Counted from the first letter of the stretch, positions 44,748 to 56,236 are shown. The stretch is DNA of 64,000 nt from Antedon mediterranea (GCF_964355755.1 NC_092676.1:27322288-27386287), one strand, 5' to 3'. Program-made: numbers and translations. Notes: generated by a model from the sequence alone, not told the origin.

Positions 44748-45588
44748 CAAAGAATATAATATCACAAGAATGAGTAATCCGCGATTTTCCCTGTAACAGT
44801 AATATTGTCCATGTGGTAGGGCGCCGCCATAAGTGAGGATGTATCTGGGATGTATACAACTTTTTGTGACGGTTTCACTAATCAAAGGCTGGACCACCGG
44901 TAGTATTTTCATGATAAAAAATGTTATCAACTACATGCTAACATCATGTTAAATGCTGTTTGGATATTTAATTGTTCGTTTTATGCAATTTATTGAGTAA
45001 AAACTGCCGTATAAACAGTTTGCTTTATCAACCGGGTGCTGCTACGATAGCGTGACCGGGCGTGTTGGCGTTTACGCGTTTTCCCGAAGGATAGTTTAAT
45101 AATATTCCTATATTTAACTTGTTTCTGGTAAAACAAATAAATGTTAATGACATTTAACATTTTATCCTATTATTAACATGTATTTTATACTAATATATCA
45201 TAAAAACAATACTTAATTTACCGGGCGTTGAGTAATACGCGGCAAATGGTAAAGAATATAGGCCGTGCTGAGTAACGATTCGTTGATTTTTGGTGTTGCT
45301 GTGTTAGGCCTTTTTTGTGAACTAATTTAGCATGTTAGTAAATAATTTTCTGTAAAAGTGAATGTACACTAGTTTGTTAATAAATATGTATTATGAAATG
45401 GTTTACAATTGCAAAATATATTATATTTCTATTTAATGTGACATGTATAATATCTATTAAATCAAGTCTTATTTAGTATGTATACATCCGCCCTTATGAG
45501 GGCGGGCATCACTCTCTGGAGCGCTCTGTTACAAATTTCTCATGCAAAAATCGCGGAATACTCATTCTTGTGATAATTATATTCTTTG
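44748..45588. mobile_element. 841-bp DNA element with CAAAG ends and 7-bp target duplication, copy 2
   Basis: Same element as 8473-9324. Flanked by GTATGAT at 44741-44747 and 45589-45595. Its own ends are intact (CAAAGAATATAATATCACAA; inverse at right). The same insertion, with its right two thirds deleted, is found in the TRIM-8 and TRIM-9 units. Confidence 0.9.
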
Positions 45589-45595
45589 GTATGAT

Positions 45596-46802
45596 ACACG
45601 CGTCAATATCATGTTACATCTCCACCGACCAAAAATTCGTATTTATTTTTTAAATGAAAATTGGCAATTCATTTGCAACTTTTAGAACATTACCAACACT
45701 ATTGCTCGACGTACGCTCATACAGGGAAGAAGTGAATACGAGTTTAGGAATTTTTAAATTTACGAATAACCTTTTGTACTGTGAGGCACGTATTTGGAGG
45801 ATTTTTAGAGATGAGGGAGGGTATATTGGGGATGGGGTTCGCAGTCGAAAAGCAGAACAACCCCCCCCCCCCCTGTAATAATGAAAAACTAAGTTGTAAA
45901 TTGAGTTTTGATTTTTAGACTTTATTTTAATTTATTACACTAAAGCCAAAGCATTATTTGCATGTTCAAGGAATATACAATGTAATCATCATAATTTTTT
46001 CTCTAAGTTCAGTATTGTAACATTATTTGATGCTATAGAATCATCAAACACCAACAACATTTTTACATTTTCTGTTTCTGTGTAAAATGTTGCATTTTTT
46101 CCTTTTCACTTGCACTTGACTTAAGATTGTTATTATACACTATATATATATATATATATTTTTTACATGATTTTTTTTGTTTACATTTTACAGTATACAG
46201 TAGGTAACAACGGACTGCATTGTGTTTTCTCATAAGATATTCTCTCTTGTCACCTAGCAACAGATAGAAGGTACTGTTCACATTAGGTAAGGTGTTTTCT
46301 AGAAAATAATAGAATTTATTTTTAAATTGTTGCTAAATTAAACTATGTAAACACTGTCTTAGTTGTATTTTTCATAATTAGGAATTACATGCAATATACA
46401 AAAAAAATACGTATAATGATAATTAAAGGATAAATACATTTTAATCATTTTAATTTATGCTTAAACAAATTTTAATGGAAATATTATATACATGTAATTT
46501 ATATACATGGGAAGAGTCGTTTGTTCAATTTTAGTAATTAAACATTTTGTTGCTACAGCAACCATACATGGGTTATATGAAAAATATGTAATGTAATAAT
46601 ATAAAAATACACATTGAATGATTAGATTAAGAAACTAAAGATATTATTTATATTTTTTCATTTATTATGAATTAGGCAAAAATGGACCACATTCAGATTT
46701 GTACAACATTTATAATTTGATTTAATAAATTGAATATTTCAATTTATATAGGAAATACTTTATATAATTAATGTATATACATGGGGAAGGGTAGACTTGC
46801 TT
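45596..46802. other. Intergenic 3' side of TRIM-7
   Basis: No gene. Contains a run of 13 C at about 45861, a short (TA)n at 46139-46159, sequence shared with the 2160-2280 flank (GTAGGTAACAA... CACATTAGGTAAGG), and a TRIM C-terminal relic at 46535-46580. Confidence 0.55.
46535..46580 (-). pseudogene. Relic of a TRIM C-terminus
   Basis: TTGCTACAGCAACCATACAT is the code for the last propeller strand of the family, found here about 250 bp beyond the real TRIM-7 stop. Longer versions occupy 53918-53983 and 60311-60376. They are remains of an older gene or of a partial tandem duplication. Confidence 0.75.
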
Positions 46803-49763
46803 TTAATAATTAAACATTTTGATTGTGCTATCACTGTAATGTGCTACAGCAACCATACATGGGTTATGAGAAATGATACATAACTGCTGTGGTGAACTAA
46901 TTCCATCTTCTTGTTTATCAATTCTTTTGATAAAATGTCCATCACTACTGAATAGTTGTAGTTTGTGGTAACTTGCTATGATGATGTTATCATCCTCATC
47001 AACTACAACTCCACCTGGGTACTTCACTTTACCATCTTTAACTCCTTCATTGATGAGTACTTTCATTGACTTGTCCTTGTCATCATACAATAATACTTGA
47101 TGCTGTGCTGCATGTGCTACAAGTACTTTACCAGTTTTTGTAAGTGTAACATCATAGTATCCACAATAATATGATTCCTTTTGTGATCCTATCTTCTTCA
47201 ACTGCTTACCACTATTAATGTCAAACATGAACACACATTCAATGTGCCAATCTGCTACATATACAACATTATTTGCCTCATCTATGTGAATACCCCATGG
47301 ATTCATCAATACACCCTTACCAATGGATTTGATGACATGACCATTCATATCACATACTTGAATGCATTTATTACCAAAATCACTGAATGCTATGTTGCCA
47401 TTCTTCATTCTGTACATTCTGTAAACCATCACATCTTCTGGTAGTGTAATCTTGCGTATACTTTCTCCTGATTGGTTGTACTTGTGAATTTCATTTGTGT
47501 TAAATGAAACCAGCAAGCAATCATCATCACACTTTACTACTCCTCTAGGTTTATCCTCTACTTTGATAGTATGTGATTTGAGTACAACATTTCCAATGTC
47601 ATTTTCTTTCAATAAATCAATTGGATGTTGGTTTCTTATAAAGTTAATTTGTCTACTTGTTCTGACTTGCTTGATTTCTTCAGATTTATTAATTTCATCC
47701 ATCAATTTATTTAATACAATCTCACTTGATTTCATAGCAGTTGCTGTCTCACTCTTTAGTAACTGATTTAGGGAACTCATATTTATGTTTAATTCAGCGT
47801 TGATCTTTTTTAATTTTGTAATTTGTACATCATTAACTTTCTTTTCATTTTCATAATTTTCTTCAACTTTTTTCTTCATTTCATCTGCTTTTTTCTGGAT
47901 TATTAAAAACATTTCTTGAACTTGGTTATCAATATCTGTGAGACTTGCATCTTTACTTTCTTCTAGTTCTTTAGCATTCTTTCTGACTATTTTGAGTACA
48001 TTTTCTATTTTTTGTATCGATTCATTGGCAGCTTTCTTTAAGTCTTCTGATGTTTCGTTAAACGTATTAAATGCTGTAACAATGTTAATTAGTTCATGTT
48101 TTCCATCGCCTGCGGCATGTTCCATTGCAGTGCATTCTATGCATATTGGTACTTTACATTTTGTACAATACATTTTCAATGGTTGATCATGAGAGGCACA
48201 CAGAGAGGTACTACTGAATAGTTGTAGTTTGTCTATACTTGCTATGATGATGTTATCATCTTCATCAACTACAACTCCTTTTGGCCACCTCACTTTACCA
48301 TCTTCATCTCCTTTATTGATGAGTACTTTCATTGACTTGTTCTTGTCATCATACAATAATACTTGATGGTTTCTTGCATCTGATACAAGTACTTTACCAG
48401 TTTTTGTAAGTGCAATATCAGAGTATCTATGTTCTTTATTTTGTGTTCCTATCTTCTTCAACACACCATTAATTATGTCAAACATAAACACACAGTTAAT
48501 GTGCAAATCTGCTACATACATAACATTAGTTGCCTCATCTATGTGAATACCCCATGGATTCATCAATACACCCTTACCAATGGATTTGATGACATGACCA
48601 TTCATATCACATACTTGAATGCATTTATTACCAAAATCACTGAATGCTATGTTGCCATTCTTCATTCTGTACATTCTGTTAATCATCACACCTTCTGGTA
48701 GTGTAATCTTGCTTGTACATTCTCCTGATTGTTTGTACTTGTGAATTTCATTTTTGCGAAATGAAACCAGCAAGCAATCATCATCACACTTTGCTACTCC
48801 TGTAGGTATACTCTCTACTTTGATAGTAAGTGGTTTGAATACAACATTTCCAATGTCAATTTCTTTCAATAAATCAAATGGCTGTTTGTTTCTGATAAAG
48901 TTAATTTGTCTAGTAGTATTGACTTGCTTGATTTCTTCAGATTTATTAATTTCATCCATCATTTTGTTTAATACAATCTCACTTGATTTCATAGCAGTTG
49001 CTGTCTCACTCTTTAGTAAATGATTTAGGGAACTCATATTTGTGTTTAATTCAGCATTGATTTTTGTTAATTTTGTAATTTGTAAGTCATTAACTTTCTT
49101 TTCATTTTTATAATTTGCTTCAACTTTTTTCTTCATTTCATCTGCTTTTTTCTGGATTATTAAAAACATTTCTTGAACTTGGTTATCAATATCTGTGAGA
49201 CTTGCCTCTTTACTTTCTTCTAGTTCTTTAGCATTCTTTGTGACTATTTTGAGTGAATTTTCTATATTTTGTATCGATTCATTGGCAGCTTTCTTTAAGT
49301 CTTCTGATGTTTCCTTAAACGCATTAAATGCTGTTACAATGTTAATTAGTTCATGTTTTCCATCTCCTGCAGCATGTTCCATTTCAGTGCATTCTATGCA
49401 TATTGGTACTTTACATTTTGTACAATACATTTTCAATTGTTGAGCATGAGAGACGCACAGAGAGGAAGTGCCTTTAACCTTCCTTTTCTGTTCATGTTGT
49501 TTCACAGTTTCCAGGAGGTTGTGAAGAAAAGTATTTGGGGCAAGTTTTTGAAGCCCTCCTACTGGAATAGGATACTCTTTGCGACAAATAGGGCATGTTA
49601 GCTTGCCATGATTGGTACGAACCCATTTCTCCAAACACTTCAGACAGAAACTATGAAGGCATGAGCTAAGTGATTTTGGATCTTCTAGCCTTCCATTACA
49701 GACAGAACATTCTAGTACTTTCTCATCGATATCTCCAAGTAGACTAATGTCGTTGCTAGCCAT
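46803..49763 (-). CDS. TRIM-7: in-frame fusion of two TRIM proteins (986 residues)
   Basis: The open frame encodes two TRIM units. Residues 1 to about 516 are RING (CSVC, CLHSFC, CLKC, CPIC), B-box 2, coiled coil and a propeller that stops short at KLQLFSS. Without a break it continues at TSLCASHD with a second B-box 2, coiled coil and complete propeller ending STIKMFNY; the second RING is missing. The junction is at about 48211. The first half is nearly identical to TRIM-6 and the second to the TRIM-1/TRIM-3 group, so a deletion between two neighbouring genes, removing the last blade of one and the RING of the next, explains it. The outcome is RING/B-box/coiled coil/propeller/B-box/coiled coil/propeller. 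The first propeller lacks its closing strands and may fold poorly. The start uses the conserved acceptor. An assembly collapse is the main alternative. Confidence 0.85.
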   Translation of the reverse strand: MASNDISLLGDIDEKVLECSVCNGRLEDPKSLSSCLHSFCLKCLEKWVRTNHGKLTCPICRKEYPIPVGGLQKLAPNTFLHNLLETVKQHEQKRKVKGTSSLCVSHAQQLKMYCTKCKVPICIECTEMEHAAGDGKHELINIVTAFNAFKETSEDLKKAANESIQNIENSLKIVTKNAKELEESKEASLTDIDNQVQEMFLIIQKKADEMKKKVEANYKNEKKVNDLQITKLTKINAELNTNMSSLNHLLKSETATAMKSSEIVLNKMMDEINKSEEIKQVNTTRQINFIRNKQPFDLLKEIDIGNVVFKPLTIKVESIPTGVAKCDDDCLLVSFRKNEIHKYKQSGECTSKITLPEGVMINRMYRMKNGNIAFSDFGNKCIQVCDMNGHVIKSIGKGVLMNPWGIHIDEATNVMYVADLHINCVFMFDIINGVLKKIGTQNKEHRYSDIALTKTGKVLVSDARNHQVLLYDDKNKSMKVLINKGDEDGKVRWPKGVVVDEDDNIIIASIDKLQLFSSTSLCASHDQPLKMYCTKCKVPICIECTAMEHAAGDGKHELINIVTAFNTFNETSEDLKKAANESIQKIENVLKIVRKNAKELEESKDASLTDIDNQVQEMFLIIQKKADEMKKKVEENYENEKKVNDVQITKLKKINAELNINMSSLNQLLKSETATAMKSSEIVLNKLMDEINKSEEIKQVRTSRQINFIRNQHPIDLLKENDIGNVVLKSHTIKVEDKPRGVVKCDDDCLLVSFNTNEIHKYNQSGESIRKITLPEDVMVYRMYRMKNGNIAFSDFGNKCIQVCDMNGHVIKSIGKGVLMNPWGIHIDEANNVVYVADWHIECVFMFDINSGKQLKKIGSQKESYYCGYYDVTLTKTGKVLVAHAAQHQVLLYDDKDKSMKVLINEGVKDGKVKYPGGVVVDEDDNIIIASYHKLQLFSSDGHFIKRIDKQEDGISSPQQLCIISHNPCMVAVAHYSDSTIKMFNY

Positions 49764-50100
49764 CCTGCAATATTAATTTGTAATCAACATAAATTATTCA
49801 ATCTAACATATTAATAAGGATAGTGGTTTTAGCTATACAAACAAACAATATTTTCTAAGAATAACTACAGTCTATTGTTGATATTCATTTTGGTCAAATT
49901 TCCAATATCAAATTCATCTACATTCTTATAAATTATTTATTTTAATGGAGTTAGATTGGATTTGAACCCTTTGAAATTGTCCAACATTAAGGTTAATGCT
50001 TAACATATAAATTATAATTTGAAACGGTTTGTAATTTGTAAATAATAAATATTAAAGTCACCTTTTCATAATGGTTGTACTTAAGCTTCTTATTAGGTGC

Positions 50101-50108
50101 TGACGTGG
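50101..50108 (-). promoter_or_regulatory. Conserved TGACGTGG motif, TRIM-7
   Basis: 338 bp from the TRIM-7 start codon, same context as in the sister units. Confidence 0.4.
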
Positions 50109-50927
50109 TTATTGAAAAGTAAGAAAGATTCAAATAGGTGCTGACGCTGTTAATCATGGAACCTGTTACTGTATTTAGTATTCGGTTAAAAAAAAGTTAA
50201 ATTTTATCTCTACATTGAAATTTTATTTGCTATAAGACAATTTGTCTTAAAATCACTGATTTATCTATTCAATGTTTACCAGACCTAGTATAGACTCACC
50301 AAAAAGGCAGCAGGGTTTTTCCAACCATTTATTCTTTTTTGACCCTTTACGATGCTCCTCCTAGCCACACCCATCACATTAATGCGCCAGAGTGACTATC
50401 ATTTCCATGCATTAATATGTAGGCCTACGTAGATAATTGCCACAGGCATAAAATTGGTTGATTTTCCAGCTATGCTGACCCCTCTGGGCTCCTGACAATT
50501 AAATTTATCGCATGACAGTCCAATTGATATACATTAAAAGATCATTATCCAACTAGGCTACTCATCTTCCTATCTATCTATAATATGCAAAACATCATCT
50601 ACACTAATATAATCATCGTATACTCTATCCGTATACTCTCTAACCAATATTTCAATCTTTCTTTCGACTAAAGCCGAAGTACAGTATAAGCCTAGTCGTA
50701 TCTCGGGACCATTCTATGGTCACCACCACTAGGTAGGCTTACTTCATCAAGGCTTCTATGAATGGATGACTAGTTGGGAGCAGGAACGCTTGGTAGACCA
50801 AACCATGAATAACCAAACCATGAATAACCAAACCCACGAACGTTTACCGATCATTTGGGAAATTCCCTCACGATGTATTCAAACGTTGAGAGCGCTCTAC
50901 TCCATGGAGAGATTTTTTTTTTTTGCA

Positions 50928-52765
50928 TGTCCGTATTTTGATTTCACACTTGTTTTTTAAGATGTTATACGTTGAGAGATCTTTTTTTTTGCATTTAAAT
51001 ATGTTGCTGTATGTTTATTATCTATTAAATGTTTGCCTATTGTTTATTATCTAAATGTATCAATAAATTACAAAAGATATTTATTTTCCTTTAGTCATTT
51101 TATTTAAACTTTTAAATTTTCACCGTTGTGTACTAATGCTGGTATAATTATTCACCAGTTTCTAAATGTTTTTATAATGTATTCATAATGTGCAAATAAT
51201 ATACCAGTATCAGTATATTTAGTGTGGTTGTTGAAGCGACAGCACTATTTAAAGAAAAATGTAACAAGTAAAATAAATATTTCATTTCACCAATTATAAA
51301 CCACTAAACAAAAAAATCATGCCGCAACGTATCGTAGACGTAACATAAGAAAATACTCTTCTATCTATTTTGCATCCCCTCTTACGATCGATAATCAATG
51401 ACGAACGTAAAACAGAAACGGTGTTGAACACGTCGGTTCCTTATTGTGATGACACGTTCTTACGGCGCACTTTGCCCTGATCTGAAAACCAATTTCAGCT
51501 CTTAAAATATTTCCCGGGCCAAATTTGACAGTTCGTCCCAATAGCTTATCATGAACTAACGGAACTTTACGTTTTATCTTTTTATTGTCAAAATAAAAAA
51601 TAATGGGCCTACTGTATTCAAATTATGATTTGACAAAAGGCTAAATATAAAGATAAGCATCTGCGTATTCTGCAAATGTTGCTCGATCGTTAACAACCCG
51701 TTAATAGTATATAATTTCGTTAGATTTGTTTGTGCAGTGTCAATTCTCTATTTAAATGGTCATTACACAACCGGTAACCTGTTTCTTCCGAAGCTGCCCG
51801 TCCTTCAATGTTTAAAGATTTTTATTTTCTTTTGTTAATGGAGACTCATGGCAGGGATAATGCAAACATTTAGAATCGGGATGTCGACAATCTGTTGAAA
51901 ATCGTCATCCACAGGCCTGTGCGATAGAAGGTTGGTGGTTGGTGGTTAAGCCCGATACAAATTCACCATCATCATTAAAGCTTTATAGAGAGTATCACTT
52001 GTTTGTATTCATCACGGGTGCTTGAAAACAAAAGTCACTTTTTTTTTTTAAACTTTGACAGATGATGAAGACAATTTAGTGGTTGTCGGAACTGGAACTT
52101 ATTAAACATGTCTTTTGACAATGTCGGTAATACCACCGATATGAGTAAACACCCGTTTTAAATTTGAAAAATAAATCAAAGGTGAACACTATCGTCACAT
52201 TGCAACCGTAAACAAATCGGAAAATTGTAATTTTGGCGCGCATAATGTTTAATAGCTTTTGTCTTGTGAACGTTGACATAATGGCATGAAAATAATAAGA
52301 TTTTTCGGAATTATGGAAGCCGTTACGAATGTTTACCAATTATGCGCGCAGTTATCATTAAATGAAACAGATATGTCGCAGGAAACGATCGATTTATAAT
52401 AAAAATTTGCAGAGCGGATACCTATCGTTCGTTCATTTTAGCTTTTTGTCAAATCATAATTTGAATATATTCTGTCAAATTTGGCCCGGGAAATATTTTA
52501 AGAGCAGAAATTTCCATATTATCGACGCAAAGTGGGCCTTAAGAACAACCTTGCGTGTCATTACAAGTGGGAACCGACGACGGAACACGGTGCCGTAGAG
52601 TTGTTCCAACACCGTTTCTGCTTTATGTTCTTCATTGATTATCGATCGTAAGATTAGATAAAAGGCAAATATTATAGATAATAAACATATAGCAAAAGGA
52701 TCTCTGTAAGTTGTATTCACGCGTATAACATTTTTAAAAACCAGTGTGAAATTTAAATACGGACA
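50928..52765. mobile_element. Long-inverted-repeat element, TRIM-7 unit copy
   Basis: Ends TGTCCGTATTTTGATTTCAC and GTGAAATTTAAATACGGACA in inverse orientation. About 180 bp shorter than the 39465-41480 copy because it lacks the minisatellite segment. Probably duplicated with the unit rather than independently inserted. Confidence 0.65.
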
Positions 52766-53308
52766 CTTTTTATATAGGCTCTTAAAATTAGCCTAAATAG
52801 TCCTACCGCCATCCTTTACTTCTTAAAATTTACTTTTATGTAGTTTATTTCTATACTTTGGATATAGTTTTAAATTGTCGGGCGACGTGTGCTATAAAGT
52901 TATCGGAACAAAGTGATATTAATTAATATTGCAATCAATTCAATGCTCTGCGTCCGTCGCCTTGCAAATAGCGTGATGTGTGTGTTCGTAAAACCATATT
53001 GCATCCATTGGCGAAAACGCGTGAGGTTTATTCGTAGATAAAGTCATGTTTTTTTGAAAACATAACGATTGAAATCGAAATATTTTTATGGAATCTGTAA
53101 ATTCAAGGTGTTATCACGATTTTGTATGATTTTGGTCGGATTTTGTGTACACTACCATTTCGTAGGGTCTTCGATTTCGAGGTCTTCGCTTTCGACACCG
53201 TTCGCAGTTTGATGTACATACTGACTGCCAGTGATCTCAACCGCCTGATCTAAACAATAGGTACGCGGTTGTCTGGTGGTGTCCTTTGTACGAATTCGTT
53301 CGTATGAT

Positions 53309-53576
53309 CAAAGAATATATATCACAAGAATGAGTAATCCGCGATTTTCCCTGTAACAGTAATATTGTCCACGTGGTAGGGCGCCGCCATAAGTGAGGAT
53401 GTATCTGGAATGTATACAACTTTTTGTGACGGTTTCACTAATCAAAGGCTGGACCACCGGTAGTATTTTCATGATAAAAAATGTTATCAACTACATGCCA
53501 ACATCATGTTAAATGCTCTTTGGATATTTAATTGTTCGTTTTATGCAATTTATTTAGTAAAAACTGCCGTATAAAC
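53309..53576. mobile_element. Truncated CAAAG-end DNA element, unit 1
   Basis: First 268 bp of the 44748-45588 element, at the same GTATGAT target site; the right part and right flank are deleted and joined to an A-run and short (TA)n at about 53589-53632. Confidence 0.8.
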
Positions 53577-53591
53577 CGTAAATCATGTAAA

Positions 53592-53631
<40 letters not shown>

Positions 53632-53917
53632 TTTTTACATGATTTTTTTTTTTACAGTAGGTAACAACGGACTGCAATGTGTTTTCTCAAGATATTCTCA
53701 CTTGTCACCTAGCAACAGATAGAAGGTACTGTTCACATTAGGTAAGGTGTTTTCTAGAAAATAATAGAATTTATTTTTAAATTGTTGCTAAATTAAACTA
53801 CTATGTAAACGCTGTCTTAGTGTAAATACATTTTAGTAATTTTAATTTATGCTTAAACAAATTTTAATGGAAATATTATATACATGTAATTTATATACAT
53901 GGGAAGACTCGTTTTTA

Positions 53918-53983
53918 GTAATTAAACATTTTGTTGGTGTTGTCACCGTAATTTGCTACAGCAACCATACATGGGTTATATGA
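53918..53983 (-). pseudogene. Relic of a TRIM C-terminus, unit 1
   Basis: The stretch from TAATTAAACATTTTG to GCAACCATACATGGGTTATA corresponds to the end of a TRIM gene including the last blade (TGTTGTCACCGTAATTTGCT) and stop region. It lies about 225 bp beyond the TRIM-8 stop. Confidence 0.75.
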
Positions 53984-54207
53984 AAAATATGTAATGTAAT
54001 AATATAAAAATACATTGAATGATTAGATTAAGAATTAAAATACTAAAGATATTAATTATATTTTTTCATTAAATGTGAATTAGCAAAATGGATCACATTA
54101 AGATATGTAAAAAATTTATATTTTGATTTAATAAATTTAATATTTCAATTTTCATAGGAAATACTTTATATAATTAATTTATATACATGGGGAAGAGTAG
54201 ACTTGCT

Positions 54208-55908
54208 TTAATAATAAAACATTTTGATTGATTTGCCATCCCGATTTGCTACAGCAACCATACATGGGTTATGAGAAATGATACATAACTGCTTTGGTAA
54301 ACTAATTCCATCTTCTTGTTTATCAATTCTTTTGATAAAATGCCCATCACTACTGAATAGTTGTAGTTTGTTTTGACTTGCTATGATGATGTTATCATCC
54401 TCATCAACTACAACTCCCCATGGGTACCACACCTTACCATCTTCATCTCCTTTATTGATGAGTACTTTCATTGACTTATCCTTGTCATCATACAATAATA
54501 CTTGATGCTGCCCTCTATATGCTACAATTACTTTACCAGTTTTTGTAAGTGCAACATCAGAGTATCCATAATAATATGATTTCTTTTGTGTTCCTATCTT
54601 CTTCAACAGCTTACTATTACTTATGTCAAACATAAACACACATCCATTGTTCCAATCTGCTACATATATAACATTAGTTGCCTCATCTATGTGAATACCA
54701 CGTGGATTCATCAATACACCCTTACCAATGGATTTGATAACATGACCATTCATATCACAAACTTGAATGCATTTATTACCAAAATCACTGAATGCTATGT
54801 TGCCATTCTTCATTCTGTACATTCTGTTAACTTCCACACCTTTTGGTAGTGTAATCTTGCTTGTACATTCTCCTGATTGTTTGTACTTGTGAATTTCATT
54901 TGTGCAAAATGAAACCAGCAAGCAATCATCATCACACTTTGCTACTCCGGTAGGTATACCCTCTACTTTGATAGTAAGTGGTTTGAATACAACATTTCCA
55001 ATGTCAATTTCTTTCAATAAATCAAATGGCTGTTTGTTTCTGATAAAGTTAATTTGTCTAGTAGCATTGACTTGCTTGATTTCTTCAGATTTATTAATTT
55101 CATCCATCATTTTGTTTAATACAATCTCACTTGATTTCATAGCAGTTGCTGTCTCACTCTTTAGTAACTGATTTAGGAAACTCATCTTTGTGTTTAATTC
55201 AGTATTGATTTTTGTTAATTTTGTAATTTGTAAGTCATTAACTTTCTTTTCATTTTTATAATTTGCTTCAACTTTTTTCTTCATTTCATCTGCTTTTTTC
55301 TGGATTATTAAAAACATTTCTTGAACTTGTTTATCAATGTCTGTGAGGCTTTCCTCTTTACTTTCTTCTAGTTCTTTAGCATTCTTTGTGACTATTTTGA
55401 GTAAATTTTCTATTTTTTGTATCGATTCATTGGCAGCTTTCTTTAAGTCTTCTGATGTTTCCTTAAACGTATTAAATGCTGTAACAATGTTAATTAGTTC
55501 ATGTTTTCCATCTCCTGCAGCATGTTCCATTTCAGTGCATTCTATGCATATTGGTACTTTACATTTTGTACAATACATTTTCAATTGTTGAGCATGAGAG
55601 ACGCACAGAGAGGTAGTGCCTTTAACCTTCCTTTTCTGTTCATGTTGTTTCACAGTTTCCAGGAGGTTGTTAAGAAAGGTATTTGGGGCAAGTTTTTGAA
55701 GCCCTCCTACTGGAATAGGATACTCTTTGCGACAAATAGGGCATGTTAGCTTGCCATGATTGGTACGAACCCATTTCTTCAAACACTTCAGACAGAAACT
55801 ATGAAGGCAGCTAAGTGATTTTGGATCTTCTAGCCTTCCATTACAGACAGAACATTCTAGTACTTTCTCATCGATATCTCCAAGTAGACTAATGTCGTTG
55901 CTAGCCAT
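54208..55908 (-). CDS. TRIM-8: RING/B-box/coiled-coil/NHL-type propeller protein, intact
   Basis: 566 residues. All RING ligands are present (CSVC at 19-22, CLHSFC, CLKC, CPIC to 59), as is the B-box 2 at about 104-138 (CVSHAQQLKMYC...). The coiled coil runs to about 290. The propeller is complete and ends KSIKMFYY. It is expected to be a ubiquitin ligase-like, probably cytoplasmic protein whose propeller binds an unknown partner. The start at 55908 follows TTGCAG|GATGGC. A candidate upstream donor (AAAAG|GTGACT) predicts a 5' UTR intron at about 55910-56236. TRIM-9 is its near-identical, nonsense-mutated copy 6393 bp further on. Confidence 0.92.
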   Translation of the reverse strand: MASNDISLLGDIDEKVLECSVCNGRLEDPKSLSCLHSFCLKCLKKWVRTNHGKLTCPICRKEYPIPVGGLQKLAPNTFLNNLLETVKQHEQKRKVKGTTSLCVSHAQQLKMYCTKCKVPICIECTEMEHAAGDGKHELINIVTAFNTFKETSEDLKKAANESIQKIENLLKIVTKNAKELEESKEESLTDIDKQVQEMFLIIQKKADEMKKKVEANYKNEKKVNDLQITKLTKINTELNTKMSFLNQLLKSETATAMKSSEIVLNKMMDEINKSEEIKQVNATRQINFIRNKQPFDLLKEIDIGNVVFKPLTIKVEGIPTGVAKCDDDCLLVSFCTNEIHKYKQSGECTSKITLPKGVEVNRMYRMKNGNIAFSDFGNKCIQVCDMNGHVIKSIGKGVLMNPRGIHIDEATNVIYVADWNNGCVFMFDISNSKLLKKIGTQKKSYYYGYSDVALTKTGKVIVAYRGQHQVLLYDDKDKSMKVLINKGDEDGKVWYPWGVVVDEDDNIIIASQNKLQLFSSDGHFIKRIDKQEDGISLPKQLCIISHNPCMVAVANRDGKSIKMFYY

Positions 55909-55909
55909 C

Positions 55910-56236
55910 CTGCAATATTAATTTGTAATCAACATAAATTATTCAATCTAACATATTAATAAGGATAGTGGTTTTAGCTATACAAAAAAAAACAAAAACC
56001 AAAAAACAAAAACAAACAATATTTTCTAAGAATAACTACAGTCTATTGTTGATATTCATTTATTTTGGTCAAATTTCCAATATCAAATTCATCTACATTC
56101 TTATAAATTATTTATTTTAATGGAGTTAGATTGGATTTGAACCCTTTGAAATTGTCCAACATTAAGGTTAATGCTTAACATATAAATTATAATTTGAAAC
56201 GGTTTGTAATTTGTAAATAATAAATATTAAAGTCAC
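55910..56236 (-). other. Candidate 5' UTR intron of TRIM-8
   Basis: On the minus strand AAAAG|GTGACT (donor) and TTGCAG|GATGG (acceptor) bound 327 bp of AT-rich sequence. The acceptor is conserved across the family and the donor in TRIM-1, -6, -7, -8 and -9. Inferred from sequence only. Confidence 0.45.

Larger units (their letters stand above)
49764..53308. other. 5' region of TRIM-7, part of the 6.2-kb duplicated unit
   Basis: Nearly identical to 55909-59481 and 62302-64000. It holds the presumed 5' UTR intron, the TGACGTGG motif (50101) and a copy of the long-inverted-repeat element (50928-52765). It lacks the MITE, minisatellite and LINE found in the TRIM-6 unit. No protein gene is recognised; the small open frames inside are in repeat arms. 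Confidence 0.7.

Noticed and set aside
44676-44930. Small minus-strand open frames (61-84 residues, MITFFIMK...) in the CAAAG-end elements
   Set aside because: They cross the terminal repeat of a non-autonomous element, lengths differ between copies, and no transposase motif is present.
50766-50960. 64-residue open frame (MTSWEQERLVDQ...) at 50766, 56941 and 63334
   Set aside because: Near-identical unit copies explain the repetition; the TRIM-6 unit copy at about 39316 does not keep the frame, and low-complexity Phe from a T run is included.
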